Assembly (NCBI RefSeq): GCF_040783975.1 | Contig: NZ_CP160632.1 | Location: 1-64,000, forward strand | Origin: Pantoea sp. Ep11b | Lineage (GTDB): Bacteria; Pseudomonadota; Gammaproteobacteria; Enterobacterales; Enterobacteriaceae | Reading direction: 5' to 3' | DNA length: 64,000 bases | Program-made: the position numbers and the translations under genes | Notes under the pieces: generated by a model | The model's database searches: none | Told to the model about the DNA's origin: nothing | What the model saw: the letters and a program-made list of their open reading frames with translations, nothing else | Shown here: positions 45,288-54,778 of the stretch, one piece after another | Layout of the letters: every line of letters begins with the position of its first letter | How positions within the stretch are numbered: position 1 is the stretch's first letter

Positions 45288-45830
45288 ATGAAAATGTCAG
45301 TTATCAGCCTTGGCGTACTGCTGTGCGTCTCTTCCTCTGCAATGGCGATGGGCCTGACTGCAGAACAGGGCAAAAATTACTCTGTGCTTGATGCAGAAAT
45401 GGGGCGTTCGTCCGGCGGGATTTACCTGGACAGCCAGTGGATCAAAAACACCTCGGATGGCGTGCAGATTGGGCAGGCGGGAACCGGCTATAACCTGGAG
45501 CTTGGTCCGCTGATGCTGACCGCTGGCGTAAAGGCCACTTACATCGGTGGTAAGAAAGGCGATGATGGCGTCGCGTTTCCTGTCGGGGGAGGCATAAAAC
45601 TCTCGCTCCCTGCTGACTTTGCAATCTATGGCGAAGGCTACTCCGCTCCTGAAGGGCTGGCCAACAGCGTCAAAAACTTTGTGGAAGCGGATGGCGGGAT
45701 CAGCTGGTCGCCGCTGGGACCGTTGGTGCTGAAAGCAGGCTATCGCTATGCGGGTGTGGATGGCAAAGACGGGCGTCCGGGCCATACCCTGATCGATGGC
45801 CCCTATATTGGTGGCGGCCTGACATTCTGA
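45288..45830 (+). CDS. yfaZ: YfaZ-family outer-membrane protein
   Basis: A 180-residue small outer-membrane beta-barrel protein. Signal peptide ends SSAMAMG; barrel strands alternate to the end (YIGGGLTF with terminal Phe). Recognisable segments are GGIYLDSQWIKNTSDGVQIG, LGPLMLTAGVKATYIGG and PVGGGIKLSLPADF, as in YfaZ. Function is not known. It lies 62 bp after the lipoprotein gene and 111 bp before the next one, so the three may be cotranscribed. Confidence 0.88.
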   Translation: MKMSVISLGVLLCVSSSAMAMGLTAEQGKNYSVLDAEMGRSSGGIYLDSQWIKNTSDGVQIGQAGTGYNLELGPLMLTAGVKATYIGGKKGDDGVAFPVGGGIKLSLPADFAIYGEGYSAPEGLANSVKNFVEADGGISWSPLGPLVLKAGYRYAGVDGKDGRPGHTLIDGPYIGGGLTF

Positions 45831-45941
45831 CGCCGGATAACAATGCCACCTGATACCGCAAGGAAATCTGCCGTTACAGGGTCTGGTTTCCTTGCTCTTC
45901 TTCTCGTCTTATCTCAGACGGGGATTACTGAGAGGCAGATT

Positions 45942-46244
45942 ATGAAAACGTTTATGCTGATGTTCTTTACTCTCTGTCTGACCGGCTGCGTGCAGTATAA
46001 ATGGGTCAAACCCGATGCATCAGAGCAGCAAGAAACCGTGGCAGAAACGGCCTGTCAGGCTCAGGCGCTGCGCGACTTACCGCCAGATAATATTGTGAGC
46101 GGTAAATACACCTCAAAAGACAGTAAGTACAAAACCACAGACACGGACTACTCAACCAGCGATGCTAATGAGAGCCAGCGGGAAATTCTGATCAAAGATT
46201 GTATGTTCAGAAAAGGCTGGCAGCAGATAGAGGTCCAGCAATAA
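45942..46244 (+). CDS. Small predicted lipoprotein, paralogue of 39146-39451
   Basis: A 100-residue lipoprotein with lipobox LTGC, mature start VQYKWVKPDA, shared block CQAQALRDLPPDN, and shared end IKDCMFRKGWQQIEVQQ. It is clearly a duplicate of the gene at 39146, with the same three Cys. I used the ATG at 45942 with GAGAGG upstream; the open frame begins at 45843. It follows the YfaZ gene and ends just before a strong inverted repeat. Confidence 0.82.
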   Translation: MKTFMLMFFTLCLTGCVQYKWVKPDASEQQETVAETACQAQALRDLPPDNIVSGKYTSKDSKYKTTDTDYSTSDANESQREILIKDCMFRKGWQQIEVQQ

Positions 46245-46287
46245 CATACGCGGGGTGGTTGGGGCGGGCTGCGCCCTGGCCCGCTCG

Positions 46288-46324
46288 ATTCAGTGTCCGC
46301 TATCACGTCTGGCGGACACTGAAT
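46288..46324. repeat. Perfect 13-bp inverted repeat between convergent genes
   Basis: ATTCAGTGTCCGC (46288-46300) and GCGGACACTGAAT (46312-46324), 11-nt loop, no mismatch. It lies 43 bp after the lipoprotein stop and covers the last codons of the convergent DUF2256 gene. No T run follows, so it may be an unusual terminator or RNA-stabilising hairpin. Confidence 0.8.
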
Positions 46325-46478
46325 TCTCATCAGACGGTTGATTGCGCTGTCGCCGGCAACGTTCTGAACAGTACATCACCTCATCCCAGCACTTTCCCCA
46401 TTTTTTCCGCCACGTCATCGGTTTTTTGCACGTTTTACAGTAGCGAACCGGTAACGACTTTTTATTGCCTTTAAACAT
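46290..46478 (-). CDS. DUF2256-family zinc-ribbon-like small protein
   Basis: A 62-residue basic protein with the pattern RYCKTCKKPMTWRKKWGKCW and VMYCSERCRRQR, giving four Cys in two pairs as in DUF2256. It probably binds zinc. The role is unknown; in other bacteria the family is sometimes linked to cryptochrome genes, but none is here. Its last ten codons run through the 13-bp inverted repeat. Confidence 0.85.
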   Translation of the reverse strand: MFKGNKKSLPVRYCKTCKKPMTWRKKWGKCWDEVMYCSERCRRQRNQPSDENSVSARRDSGH

Positions 46479-47564
46479 GTCAGCCCCTCTGATAAAGCCT
46501 TTTGCTGCAGCTGTTGTAAGTATAGCCCATCGCCTTCTGCGATAAGCCAGAGGGTGAATATCACAAAGTCAGTTCGCGGCTTTCCTGAGGTCATTTCTGT
46601 TACTGCCAGATTCTGATCTTCTACCGCTTCTGACACACTCTGCGTCACGTTGTTTATCAGATGAATAAACGGCGACAGTAAATTAACCGCAAGCCCTGAT
46701 AGATTGCCTGGATACCTGCGCCAATAATTCCTGGCCTTTGCGTCCGTCAGTGAGCCTCAGATTGTCCTGAATGACTATCGCGTGGTCGCCAGAGAGCCCG
46801 ACACATAACACGCAGCTGATTTAGACAATAATCTGGCCTGATGGGGGGCAGCCATTAAATCTGCCGGATAAAACCGGCCACATTACCCTCATGCCTGTTC
46901 AGAAATCATTACGCACGTAAATAGTTTATTCAGAAACAACGCGGTTTATCGTCTGAGGGATGCGTGTCTGTCCATTTATTTTTTCCCCTCCTCTTCTCTG
47001 AGCACTAATCACTCACCAGCCCGGCGCAGCCAGAGCGGCCGGGCTGAATCGTTAATAATAAAATAATTGATTATCATAAGGTTACAGATAACCGTAATTA
47101 ATGAGCGGACAATGAATTAATTTTTCGACGTTTTACCAGCGCCCCTCTCCTCTATTAGGCTCAGCGCCAGCGCATATCAGACTGAGCAGGTTACACCGGT
47201 CACGCCATTTAACCCGAAGAACTCAGCAGTTCGGGATTAGCGAAGCGACGGTGGCGAAAAATGCCCCGGAAGGGGGAACAATCCCTCACGGAACTCAATT
47301 ATCAGGCGTATCAGTTGATGCGTCTTTTTGTCACTTTGAGCGATAATCGTAAAAAAAGAGTAACTTTACTTTTGTTTAAGGTGAAGACGTTAATTAGAGT
47401 TTAAACTCTCAGAGAAAGCGATTAATATGTCAGCGTTGAACTCCCGGTTCTGTATTATGATTATTCGAAGGCAAGCATTCTCAAAAAAGCAGGTCTGACG
47501 AAAAGCATCAGCGTGAACCCGCTCTTCTGTATTTTATTATCTGAACATGACTATGGTGACTTTG
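46479..47564. other. 1.1-kb region without a supported gene, with possible gene remnants
   Basis: On the minus strand 46683-46820 reads as a 45-codon frame (GLSGDHAIVIQDNLRL inside) without a good start. On the plus strand about 47200-47270 encodes QFGISEATVAK, like the helix-turn-helix start of an IS481-type transposase, then breaks off. A GC-rich hairpin (CAGCCCGG / CCGGGCTG, 47017-47046) lies between. The last 150 bp are AT-rich and likely carry the promoter of the H-NS gene. Confidence 0.45.
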
Positions 47565-47966
47565 ATGAGTGACACTCTCAACAGCTTGAATAATATCCGC
47601 ACCCTTCGTGCCAATGCTCGCGAGCTTGACCTTGCTGCCCTGGAAGAAATGCTTGAAAAACTGTCAGTTGTCGTCAGTGAGCGGCGTGAAGAAGCGCAGG
47701 CTTCTGAAGCGGCTAACCGTGAAAAAGCAGAGAAACTGGCAAAATATCGTGAATTACTGCTGCAGGAAGGTATTGATCCAAACGAACTGTTAAACGGCAT
47801 GCAGGCGGCACCCACAGAGAAGAAAAAGCGCGCGCCTCGCCCGGCTAAATATCAGTACACTGATGAAAATGGCGAAGTTAAACAGTGGACAGGCCAGGGC
47901 CGTACGCCTTCTGCTATTAAAACCGCGATTGATGCGGGTAAATCGCTGGACGATTTCCTCATCTGA
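47565..47966 (+). CDS. H-NS-family nucleoid protein, copy 1
   Basis: A 133-residue xenogeneic silencer of the H-NS/StpA family. The N-terminal oligomerisation part reads [20 protein letters not shown] and the coiled region EERREE-like ([18 protein letters not shown]). The C-terminal DNA-binding domain contains [20 protein letters not shown] with the TGQGRTP hook for AT-rich minor grooves. I used the ATG at 47565, with GGTGA upstream; a frame start at 47547 adds six residues. A second copy lies 2 kb to the right. The canonical chromosomal hns neighbours (tdk, galU) are absent, so this may be an accessory paralogue. Confidence 0.93.
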   Translation: MSDTLNSLNNIRTLRANARELDLAALEEMLEKLSVVVSERREEAQASEAANREKAEKLAKYRELLLQEGIDPNELLNGMQAAPTEKKKRAPRPAKYQYTDENGEVKQWTGQGRTPSAIKTAIDAGKSLDDFLI

Positions 47967-48091
47967 TACCGGCTGCCCGAATGACAACCGTCTGAGAGTA
48001 CTCAGGCGGTTTGTTTAACATCTATTGTCTGATGAACTCCGCTGCCGTTTCCTCTTAATACCACCCTATCCCGTGAAAACCGGGCGATGGA

Positions 48092-49654
48092 TTACTCCTG
48101 ACGTTCTTCGCTTTTAACCTGATTACGCCCTGCCCGCTTAGCCCGATACAGCGCTTCGTCTGCCCGTTCTATCAGCGTTTTTTTCCATCCTTCTGGATCA
48201 GACATCAGATATACGGCGCAGCCTGCACTCAGCGTGACATGCTTTTGCGGTAATTCAGAGGTCCGATGTGGTATGGCGAGCTTACTGACAGACGCAGTGA
48301 TGGATTCCGCGAGACTCACCGCCGCAGAGAGCGGCTGTTCCATCAGAATAATGGCGAACTCTTCGCCGCCATAACGGGCTGCAAGTTCATCTCTGCGACG
48401 GACCGCGTTTTTCATAACAGCGGCCACTTTTTTCAGGCAGTCGTCACCGGCGACATGACCATAGGTGTCGTTATAGCGTTTGAAGTAATCGATATCGAAC
48501 AGGATTAACGACACCGGCTTTCCGCTGCGCGCTGCGCGCTCCAGGCTTTCGGCCAGCTTTTCATTGAAATGACGCCGGTTGGCAACTCCGGTCAGCCCGT
48601 CATTATGCGCCAGGTTTTCCAGTGTGCGATTAGCCGCGGTCAGTTCATCACGTAATCGGGTCAGCTCCAGCTGATAACGCAGCGTATGCCGGGCCTGACG
48701 CAGTACAAACGAACCCAGCAAAAGGATCACGCCCAGCAGCGCCGCATTCAGAATCAGATCCTGAACCCAGCTCTTCAGCCAGTGACTGAAAAGCGCATGT
48801 TTGTCATAGCCCGCGGCCACCACCAGCGGATAGCGCTGTGAGCGGACAAAACCGAAGATGCGCTGTTTGCCATCCAGCGCGGCCGTCCACTGGCCGCTAC
48901 CCTTATCCGAGTTCGCCAGTATTCTGAGAAACAGCGGACTGACGGAGAGATTTTTACCGATGTAACTATCCGGCATCGGGCGGGCGTAAAGCACCGTGCT
49001 GTCGGCCAGCATCAGCACCAGAACATCCCCTTCGCTGAGCTCATAATAGCTGTAGAACCGACGGAAATAGTCCACTTTGATGGTGGCCAGTAAGACACCC
49101 CGGAAGCTGTTGAAAGCGTCGTTAACGCGGAGCGTAACCGGAATAACCAGCTCGTGCGTGGTGCGGCTGCGCAGCACCGGACCGACGTGCAGATTATTGC
49201 GCGGACTGGCACGATGATAATCGAAATATTCGCGATCGGAGTTATCAATCCCCGGCGGCACGCTGCTCATCGAGGTCGCAACCCATGCGCCTTTGGCATC
49301 ATAGTAGAACAGACCGTGAAGCTGCGGCAGGCGGCTCTGTAACAGCCGCATCGTCTGACTGAGCGCCTCCCCATCCACACCGGTCGTGGCCATCTGCTTT
49401 TCCAGTTCGCGCTGGACTTCACGCAGCGCGATTTCGGTCTGCAAAAACGTATCATCCGCCTGACGTGCCTGTGATAACGACAGATTGACCGCCGCATCTT
49501 CCGCTTTATCAACGGTTTCATACCAGTCTTCGCGCAGCGTCCACAGATCCAGTCCAACCACGGTTGCGGTAAGCAATATTCCCGAGAGCATAATGCTTCT
49601 CAGCAGCGGCGAGATTTCAGGTGTCGGGCCATCATTTTTTCGGCGAAAATTCAT
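48092..49654 (-). CDS. Membrane diguanylate cyclase with periplasmic Cache-like sensor
   Basis: A 520-residue enzyme that makes cyclic di-GMP. Two membrane helices (about 18-38 and 298-320) enclose a large periplasmic domain of the dCache type, with segments DREYFDYHRASPRNNLHVGP and TTHELVIPVTLRVND. The GGDEF domain occupies about 350-515: LTGVANRRHF, DIDYFKRYNDTYGH, and the active loop ARYGGEEFAII. The position of the inhibitory RxxD is RRDE, so product feedback may be lost. It lies on the opposite strand between two H-NS genes. High c-di-GMP favours fimbriae and biofilm, which fits the locus at the left; the link is inference. Confidence 0.93.
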   Translation of the reverse strand: MNFRRKNDGPTPEISPLLRSIMLSGILLTATVVGLDLWTLREDWYETVDKAEDAAVNLSLSQARQADDTFLQTEIALREVQRELEKQMATTGVDGEALSQTMRLLQSRLPQLHGLFYYDAKGAWVATSMSSVPPGIDNSDREYFDYHRASPRNNLHVGPVLRSRTTHELVIPVTLRVNDAFNSFRGVLLATIKVDYFRRFYSYYELSEGDVLVLMLADSTVLYARPMPDSYIGKNLSVSPLFLRILANSDKGSGQWTAALDGKQRIFGFVRSQRYPLVVAAGYDKHALFSHWLKSWVQDLILNAALLGVILLLGSFVLRQARHTLRYQLELTRLRDELTAANRTLENLAHNDGLTGVANRRHFNEKLAESLERAARSGKPVSLILFDIDYFKRYNDTYGHVAGDDCLKKVAAVMKNAVRRRDELAARYGGEEFAIILMEQPLSAAVSLAESITASVSKLAIPHRTSELPQKHVTLSAGCAVYLMSDPEGWKKTLIERADEALYRAKRAGRNQVKSEERQE

Positions 49655-49927
49655 GCCAGTCCTTAATAAACCTTTTGCACGATTTAATCACAGTTAACCA
49701 GAAGCAAAAATGCCCCGTCTTTAATCACGCCACCATCGCGCTGATTTACATTTATCCAGCAGATTTCGCTTAAATCCTATACCTGACCGGCTAAATCAGC
49801 ATCTCTGATAAAAATTTAGTAGCGAATAAAGCTACACTGACGCTTCAATTTCCAGGCAGGGTAATGTTACCCTTGCCCGCTGAACAATTAGCACTTAATT
49901 GATTAACTTGAGTATTTGAGGAATTTT

Positions 49928-50338
49928 ATGAGTAAGAACCTGAACAGCCTGAACAATATCCGCACTCTTCGTGCCGGGGCGCGCAATATTGAGCTGGCTG
50001 TGCTGGAAGAATTACACCAGAAATTTGAGACCGTGGTAAATGAACGCCGTGAAGAAGAAAGTGCGCGGGCAGCAGAAGCGCGTGAAAAAGCGGAAAAACT
50101 GGCGTTTTACCAGGAGCTGTTAATGGAAGAGGGGATTAATCCTGCCGAACTCATCATTAGCCTCTCTCCAGCCGACACCGGCAAAAAGAAACGCGCAAAG
50201 CGTCCGGCAAAATATCGCTACAGCGATGCAAATGGTCAGGAATGTTACTGGACAGGTCAGGGACGCACCCCCTCTGTGATTAAAGCTGCTATTGATAATG
50301 GCGGCTCACTGGATGATTTCCTGATCCCGGCGCAATAA
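49928..50338 (+). CDS. H-NS-family nucleoid protein, copy 2
   Basis: A 136-residue H-NS family protein with the same layout as copy 1 ([20 protein letters not shown] at the start, [20 protein letters not shown] near the end) and an extra PAQ tail. I used the ATG at 49928. The two copies share most N-terminal and C-terminal residues but differ in the central linker, as H-NS and StpA do. The gene has its own AT-rich promoter region and is separated from copy 1 by a diguanylate cyclase on the other strand. Confidence 0.93.
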   Translation: MSKNLNSLNNIRTLRAGARNIELAVLEELHQKFETVVNERREEESARAAEAREKAEKLAFYQELLMEEGINPAELIISLSPADTGKKKRAKRPAKYRYSDANGQECYWTGQGRTPSVIKAAIDNGGSLDDFLIPAQ

Positions 50339-50422
50339 TTTTCGGCCGGCGGGTAGCCTGCTGTATCAGCGTGCAGCTGCACGCACAAGCCGGACAGGCA
50401 AATGGCTAACAAATGCAAAAAA

Positions 50423-50446
50423 AATGCCGCAGTACGCTGCGGCATT
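50423..50446. terminator. Bidirectional terminator between hns copy 2 and alcohol dehydrogenase genes
   Basis: Stem AATGCCGCAG / CTGCGGCATT with a TACG loop, A-tract before and T-tract after. It serves both the rightward H-NS gene and the leftward dehydrogenase gene that ends at 50453. Confidence 0.9.
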
Positions 50447-50452
50447 TTAAAA

Positions 50453-51469
50453 TCAGAAATCGGCTTTCAGTACCACACGGTAATTCGCTTTACCGGCACG
50501 AACATGATCCAGCGCTTTATTGATGTCTGACATCGGGAAGAACTCAACCTGCGGCGCAATATCCGCACGCGAAGCGAGTTTCAGCAGCGAGCGCAGCTGG
50601 CCCGGTGAGCCGGTTGACGAACCGGTGACGGCTTTGTCGCCCATGATCAGCTCAAACGCACTGACTTCAATCGGCTTCAGCACTGCACCCACGGTATGGA
50701 ACCTGCCGTGCGGCGCCAGCGCCGCGAAATAAGGTTTCCAGTCCAGATTGACGGCAACGGTGCTCAGGATCAGGTCAAAACGGCCCGCCTGCTGCTTCAG
50801 GGCTTCAGGATCGCGGCTGTTAACCACCTCATCCGCCCCCATATCCAGAATCGACTGCTTCTTATCCGGCGTGGAGCTGAATGCAACCACTTCCGCGCCC
50901 ATCGCGTGCAGAATTTTGATCGCGATATGGCCCAGGCCACCGATACCAATTACGCCGACGCGGCTGGAAACAGAGATGTTACTCATCAGCAGCGGTTTGA
51001 AGACGGTGATCCCGCCGCACAGCAGCGGACCCGCCGTTTCGGCATCCAGTTTTTCAGGCAGCGGGATCACCCACTGCCAGTCTGCGCGCAGCTTCTCGGC
51101 AAATCCGCCTTTGTTCATGATGGTAGGCGTGCTGCCCTGATGGCAGTTAACGTGCTCGCCATTGATACAGGCATCGCAGTGCTGACAGCTTTTCGCCGTC
51201 CAGCCAATCCCTACACGCTGACCAACAGAGAGACCTTTGTTTTTAGCCGCAGCGCCCAGCGCAGAAACGCGGCCAATCACTTCATGTCCTGCAATCACCG
51301 GGAACTGCGAGATGCCCCACTCATTGTCGATCATCGACAAATCCGAGTGGCAGACACCACAGTACTCGACCTGGACTTCAACTTCTTCGGCTGCCAGTTC
51401 AGCGGCATCGTATTCGTAGAGTTCAAGGGCCTGGCCAGCCTGCATGGCTGCATAACTTTTGATTTTCAT
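50453..51469 (-). CDS. Zinc-dependent NAD(P) alcohol dehydrogenase (YahK/AdhA-like)
   Basis: Medium-chain dehydrogenase of 338 residues from the ATG at 51469 (AGAGG upstream; a frame start at 51508 is less likely). The catalytic zinc site is in [11 protein letters not shown], with GHEVIGRV following. The structural zinc has [15 protein letters not shown]. The cofactor fold shows [16 protein letters not shown]. These features match the YahK / cinnamyl alcohol dehydrogenase group that reduces aldehydes with NADPH. It stands alone and is separated by a terminator from the H-NS gene. The true substrate is not shown. Confidence 0.9.
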   Translation of the reverse strand: MKIKSYAAMQAGQALELYEYDAAELAAEEVEVQVEYCGVCHSDLSMIDNEWGISQFPVIAGHEVIGRVSALGAAAKNKGLSVGQRVGIGWTAKSCQHCDACINGEHVNCHQGSTPTIMNKGGFAEKLRADWQWVIPLPEKLDAETAGPLLCGGITVFKPLLMSNISVSSRVGVIGIGGLGHIAIKILHAMGAEVVAFSSTPDKKQSILDMGADEVVNSRDPEALKQQAGRFDLILSTVAVNLDWKPYFAALAPHGRFHTVGAVLKPIEVSAFELIMGDKAVTGSSTGSPGQLRSLLKLASRADIAPQVEFFPMSDINKALDHVRAGKANYRVVLKADF

Positions 51470-51574
51470 TCTTACCTCTGCGTGGTTAATCACCGACAAG
51501 TGTAACAACCTGGCGGCGGCTTTGCCTGGCCGTTACGCTTATACCGCATTTTATTGTCACTTTGTTGAGATAAA

Positions 51575-53548
51575 TCAGGCCTTAACCTGCGCGCCGGAAA
51601 GCGTTTGTAACACTTTAAGCTGCGCGACCGCCTCCTGCATCGCGTCCATTCCCTGCGTCAGTTCACGCAGACTGCCGAGATGTCTGGCAATATCGGCGCG
51701 CTCATGCCGGGTCTGCTGATTCATGGCGGCCAGCGTATCGGCCGCGCTGATGCTGCGCTCTGCCATCTGCGCGGCAGTCTGCGCAGAGTCGCTGGCGACC
51801 AGACGGATACGCGAGATAGTGGAAACCGCTTCGCCGATGTTACTGGCTGTGGCTTCGGCCTGCTCTTTTGAAGAGTGCGCCAGACGACGCACTTCGCCCG
51901 CGACCACCGCAAATCCCCGGCCCGCTTCCCCGGCGCGGGCCGCTTCCACGGCAGCGTTCAGCGCCAGAATATTTGTCTGGAAAGCAATATTGCTGATGCC
52001 GTGCGTAATCTCGTTAATGCCGTGGGAGATTTTTTCCAGGTCGTCCAGCCCGTTATCCAGCCGCCCCTGTGCCTGCTGACTCTCTGTGGCAATATGACTG
52101 ATGTTACGGATGCTGCTTTCCGCGAGGCTCAGCGTTTCGCCCTGGCTCTGGGTCGCCGTTTCCAGCACCGGCAGGGCCTCCATCAGCGGCGTCAGTGCCT
52201 GCTGATAATTGATGACCCGATCCAGCACCCGCGTCTGAACACTGTTCAGGGCTTCCCAGCGACGTAACGCCCGCTGGGCGTAGTGCGCGGCATAACCGGC
52301 ATACTCGACCGGAAACTGACGCATCGCTTTGACATCATGGTTGAAGAACACCAGCGCAGAGAGCGTCTGATTAATAGGCACGCCCAGGATTTCGCCAAAA
52401 CTGGAAAAACCGGCGGCGGCGATCCCCTTGAAGAAATGGGCATTATGCAGCTGTTCAGCGTTACCGACACGGCGCAGGATACAGTCGTTCATCAGAATAG
52501 CGGCCGGTTTGCCATGCTGAACGGTAAACGCCTGCCACTCCTGTTGCGTTGCCTGGCGGAAATCCTTCTCCTGCATCAGGTAAAGCCTGTCGCCAAACTC
52601 CAGATCGCAGAAGAAGGTTACGCCGCCCGGCTCAATTCTGGCGATCGAGCGAATAAAAAATTCGCCGCCAACTTTCACGCCAAAGGTTAATCCCTTCAGC
52701 CGGTCGGTCAGTTGCGCTTCGGAGCAGCTGAGATAGTCACACAGCGTTGCAATAAACGGCTGCTGTTGCCCCTGGCTGTTAAATACCGACGTGACGCTGC
52801 GCGCAATCGGATCGGCCTCGGCAATCAGCCAGCTCTGGTCGCGTGGCGTAAAGTTCTGGCTTTTGAAAGGCGCAAAGGATTTTCCGGCGGCCATCTGGCA
52901 GAAGATAATCACGGCTTTGCCCTGTAACACCCGGCCACCGGCTCCGATCCAGGTACCTTCAAACGTCACTTTTCCGCCCGCTGACCCCCCAATCGCCAGG
53001 CAGGGAAAGCGTCCGCTGTTGTACCAGGCTTGCATCAGAAAGCCTTCTGAGGCTGACAGCCCATCGCAGTAAATCATCGCGAACGTGTGCTCGGCCGAGA
53101 GCGGCATACGAACCTGCAGTCGCATCAGCTCCTGCTGAATGGCTGTGATGCGCTGAGTGGCGGTCTGCGTGTCGCTGACGTGCAGATCGACGATATGTGT
53201 CTCATGACGGGCAATCAGGCTGTCTGGCAGCCAGAGGTAGCTCCCCTCCGGGCCATGACCGTCACAGTAGGTGCTCTGCGCCCGGCTGCTGCTCAGCGCC
53301 CCGTTGGAGGAGAGCGTCAGCACCGTCAGGCTGGAAGAATTGAAGCGCTGCCACGCCTGACTGACCCGCTGAAAATCTGCCTCAGGCGGCACAAAGGTCA
53401 TCAGGATCCCGCCGGCGCGTGAGCTTAATCCAATCGCGCTCAGTGAATCCGGCAATGCACGACAATCCCAGGTGCCATTGGCTGGCTGACTGCTCCGCCG
53501 GAGACGGGAAACAGGCAGGCATCTTTTGATCGTCTTCAGGATCGACAT
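51575..53548 (-). CDS. Soluble chemoreceptor with FIST sensor domains and MCP signalling domain
   Basis: A 657-residue protein without clear membrane segments. The N-terminal 400 residues contain a FIST N and FIST C module (segments [16 protein letters not shown] start, [40 protein letters not shown]). The C-terminal part (about 430-657) is a methyl-accepting chemotaxis signalling domain with the hairpin [20 protein letters not shown] followed by [20 protein letters not shown]. It should bind CheA/CheW in the cytosol and sense a small ligand through FIST, probably an amino acid or similar. It has no membrane anchor, unlike ordinary receptors. No chemotaxis genes are nearby, so it is an orphan receptor. 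Confidence 0.88.
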   Translation of the reverse strand: MSILKTIKRCLPVSRLRRSSQPANGTWDCRALPDSLSAIGLSSRAGGILMTFVPPEADFQRVSQAWQRFNSSSLTVLTLSSNGALSSSRAQSTYCDGHGPEGSYLWLPDSLIARHETHIVDLHVSDTQTATQRITAIQQELMRLQVRMPLSAEHTFAMIYCDGLSASEGFLMQAWYNSGRFPCLAIGGSAGGKVTFEGTWIGAGGRVLQGKAVIIFCQMAAGKSFAPFKSQNFTPRDQSWLIAEADPIARSVTSVFNSQGQQQPFIATLCDYLSCSEAQLTDRLKGLTFGVKVGGEFFIRSIARIEPGGVTFFCDLEFGDRLYLMQEKDFRQATQQEWQAFTVQHGKPAAILMNDCILRRVGNAEQLHNAHFFKGIAAAGFSSFGEILGVPINQTLSALVFFNHDVKAMRQFPVEYAGYAAHYAQRALRRWEALNSVQTRVLDRVINYQQALTPLMEALPVLETATQSQGETLSLAESSIRNISHIATESQQAQGRLDNGLDDLEKISHGINEITHGISNIAFQTNILALNAAVEAARAGEAGRGFAVVAGEVRRLAHSSKEQAEATASNIGEAVSTISRIRLVASDSAQTAAQMAERSISAADTLAAMNQQTRHERADIARHLGSLRELTQGMDAMQEAVAQLKVLQTLSGAQVKA

Positions 53549-54049
53549 AGTAATATTTTCGCTTCTTATTTGAGTAATCTGCGCCTGAGTCAGCGCTTTC
53601 TGGTGTGTGTAAAGGGAGGGCTAAAGGCAGGTCCGTTCGCATTCAGAACTCGGCGCTGAAGGTCGGGTTCATCAATGATCAACGTGTTCAGCGCCAATGG
53701 GTTATCGCCAGCAGTGAGAAAACCTTTAGCGATTGCTGCAATCAGTTTAATCTCTGAAGTTGTTGCATTTTTGTAGCAGAAGATAGGCTTATACATCGAT
53801 TGCGCAGAGGATATCCAGCGGTTCAGGTCACACTTTTTTACAGCTTGCGAGACTGTCGATAATTGAAGCGTTCGAAAGGACAGAATCAGAGGGGAAGTCG
53901 GTGGCTGAGCGTGCCCGAAGGGGGTGACGACCGCGTCAAAAGCGGGACGACTCCCGCTTACGGCGATCTATCCTGCGGCAGACAAGGGAGCCGGACGCAT
54001 CAGAATGGCGTTTACATCGCATCCGTGCGTCCAGGCGATACAGGCGGAA
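53549..54049. other. Intergenic region upstream of the FIST-MCP gene
   Basis: 501 bp, with no supported gene; a 68-codon minus-strand frame at 53590-53796 lacks a ribosome site. The left end should carry the promoter of the chemoreceptor. Confidence 0.45.
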
Positions 54050-54346
54050 TTACTCTCCCTGCTGCTCGTGAAAGTGCTGTTCGCAACGCTCGCGCGCTTC
54101 GGCAGGCAGATCGCGCAGGTCCGGCAGCGTATCACCGGAACCATAGCCCATCGATCCGGTGGCTTCCTGCTGCTCATCCTGCGCGGCGAAGGTGAGCGTC
54201 TCCTCCAGTGGTTGCCAGTCACTGCCCTGCTGCCGGTAGATCACAGCATGCGTGGGCGTTTGTGCATCCTCACCGTAGATTTCATATTTCTGTTTCTGGT
54301 CGTCAGAACCCAGCTCTAATGTGTCGATTAAGGTCGCGTCAGCCAT
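54050..54346 (-). CDS. Conserved hypothetical acidic protein
   Basis: A 98-residue soluble acidic protein, beginning MADATLIDTLELGSDDQKQK, with alternating strands (KYEIYGEDAQTPTHAVIYR) and a glutamine/glutamate-rich C-terminus ending HFHEQQGE. No signal peptide or membrane segment. The start ATG has an AAGGAGAA ribosome site upstream (plus strand 54352-54360 read in reverse). I recognise no named family. It is alone on its strand, before a YciG-type stress gene on the other strand, and might be a stress protein too, which is a guess. Confidence 0.65.
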   Translation of the reverse strand: MADATLIDTLELGSDDQKQKYEIYGEDAQTPTHAVIYRQQGSDWQPLEETLTFAAQDEQQEATGSMGYGSGDTLPDLRDLPAEARERCEQHFHEQQGE

Positions 54347-54547
54347 AGCGTTCTCCTTTTTCTTCAGGCCTTTAAGCGTAGTTTATTCATCGCTCCTCTG
54401 CTGCACATAAACCAGGGCGACTGATAAACCGCCGCCTTATCAACGATGTCGTGCCACGAATTGGCATAACCGAAGCGGAAGGCTATGCTTGCTGCTGTGA
54501 CTAGCTAGTCCTTTTTATCTAACGGAACATTGATATGAGGTCTTCCT

Positions 54548-54724
54548 ATGACACAACAGAAGTACAGAGGTGGTGCCGGCAATTTTGCCAACGATCCGGA
54601 ACGTGCGAGTGAAGCTGGCAGTGCAGGAGGCAAAGTCAGTGGGGGCAATTTCAAAAATGATCATGAAAAAGCCAGGGAAGCCGGCCGGAAAGGAGGCAAG
54701 GTCAGTCGACGCCCTTCTAAGTAA
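54548..54724 (+). CDS. yciG: YciG-like KGG-repeat stress protein
   Basis: A 58-residue glycine-rich, lysine-rich protein translated from the ATG at 54548: MTQQKYRGGAGNFANDPERA, then two Gly-Gly-Lys units (AGSAGGKVSGGNF and AGRKGGKVS). This is the KGG/YciG stress-induced family, related to sigma-S-dependent proteins in E. coli. The GAGG ribosome site is 7 nt upstream. It is not flanked by yciEF-type genes here. The function of the family is not well known. Confidence 0.9.
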   Translation: MTQQKYRGGAGNFANDPERASEAGSAGGKVSGGNFKNDHEKAREAGRKGGKVSRRPSK

Positions 54725-54778
54725 TTCTGAATAAAGCGCTTTAGGACGTTTTACGCCATGGAGTGGCATCTCGCGCCT

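Noticed and set aside
53590..53796. 68-codon minus-strand frame upstream of the chemoreceptor gene
   Set aside because: No ribosome site and it partly covers the expected promoter of that gene.
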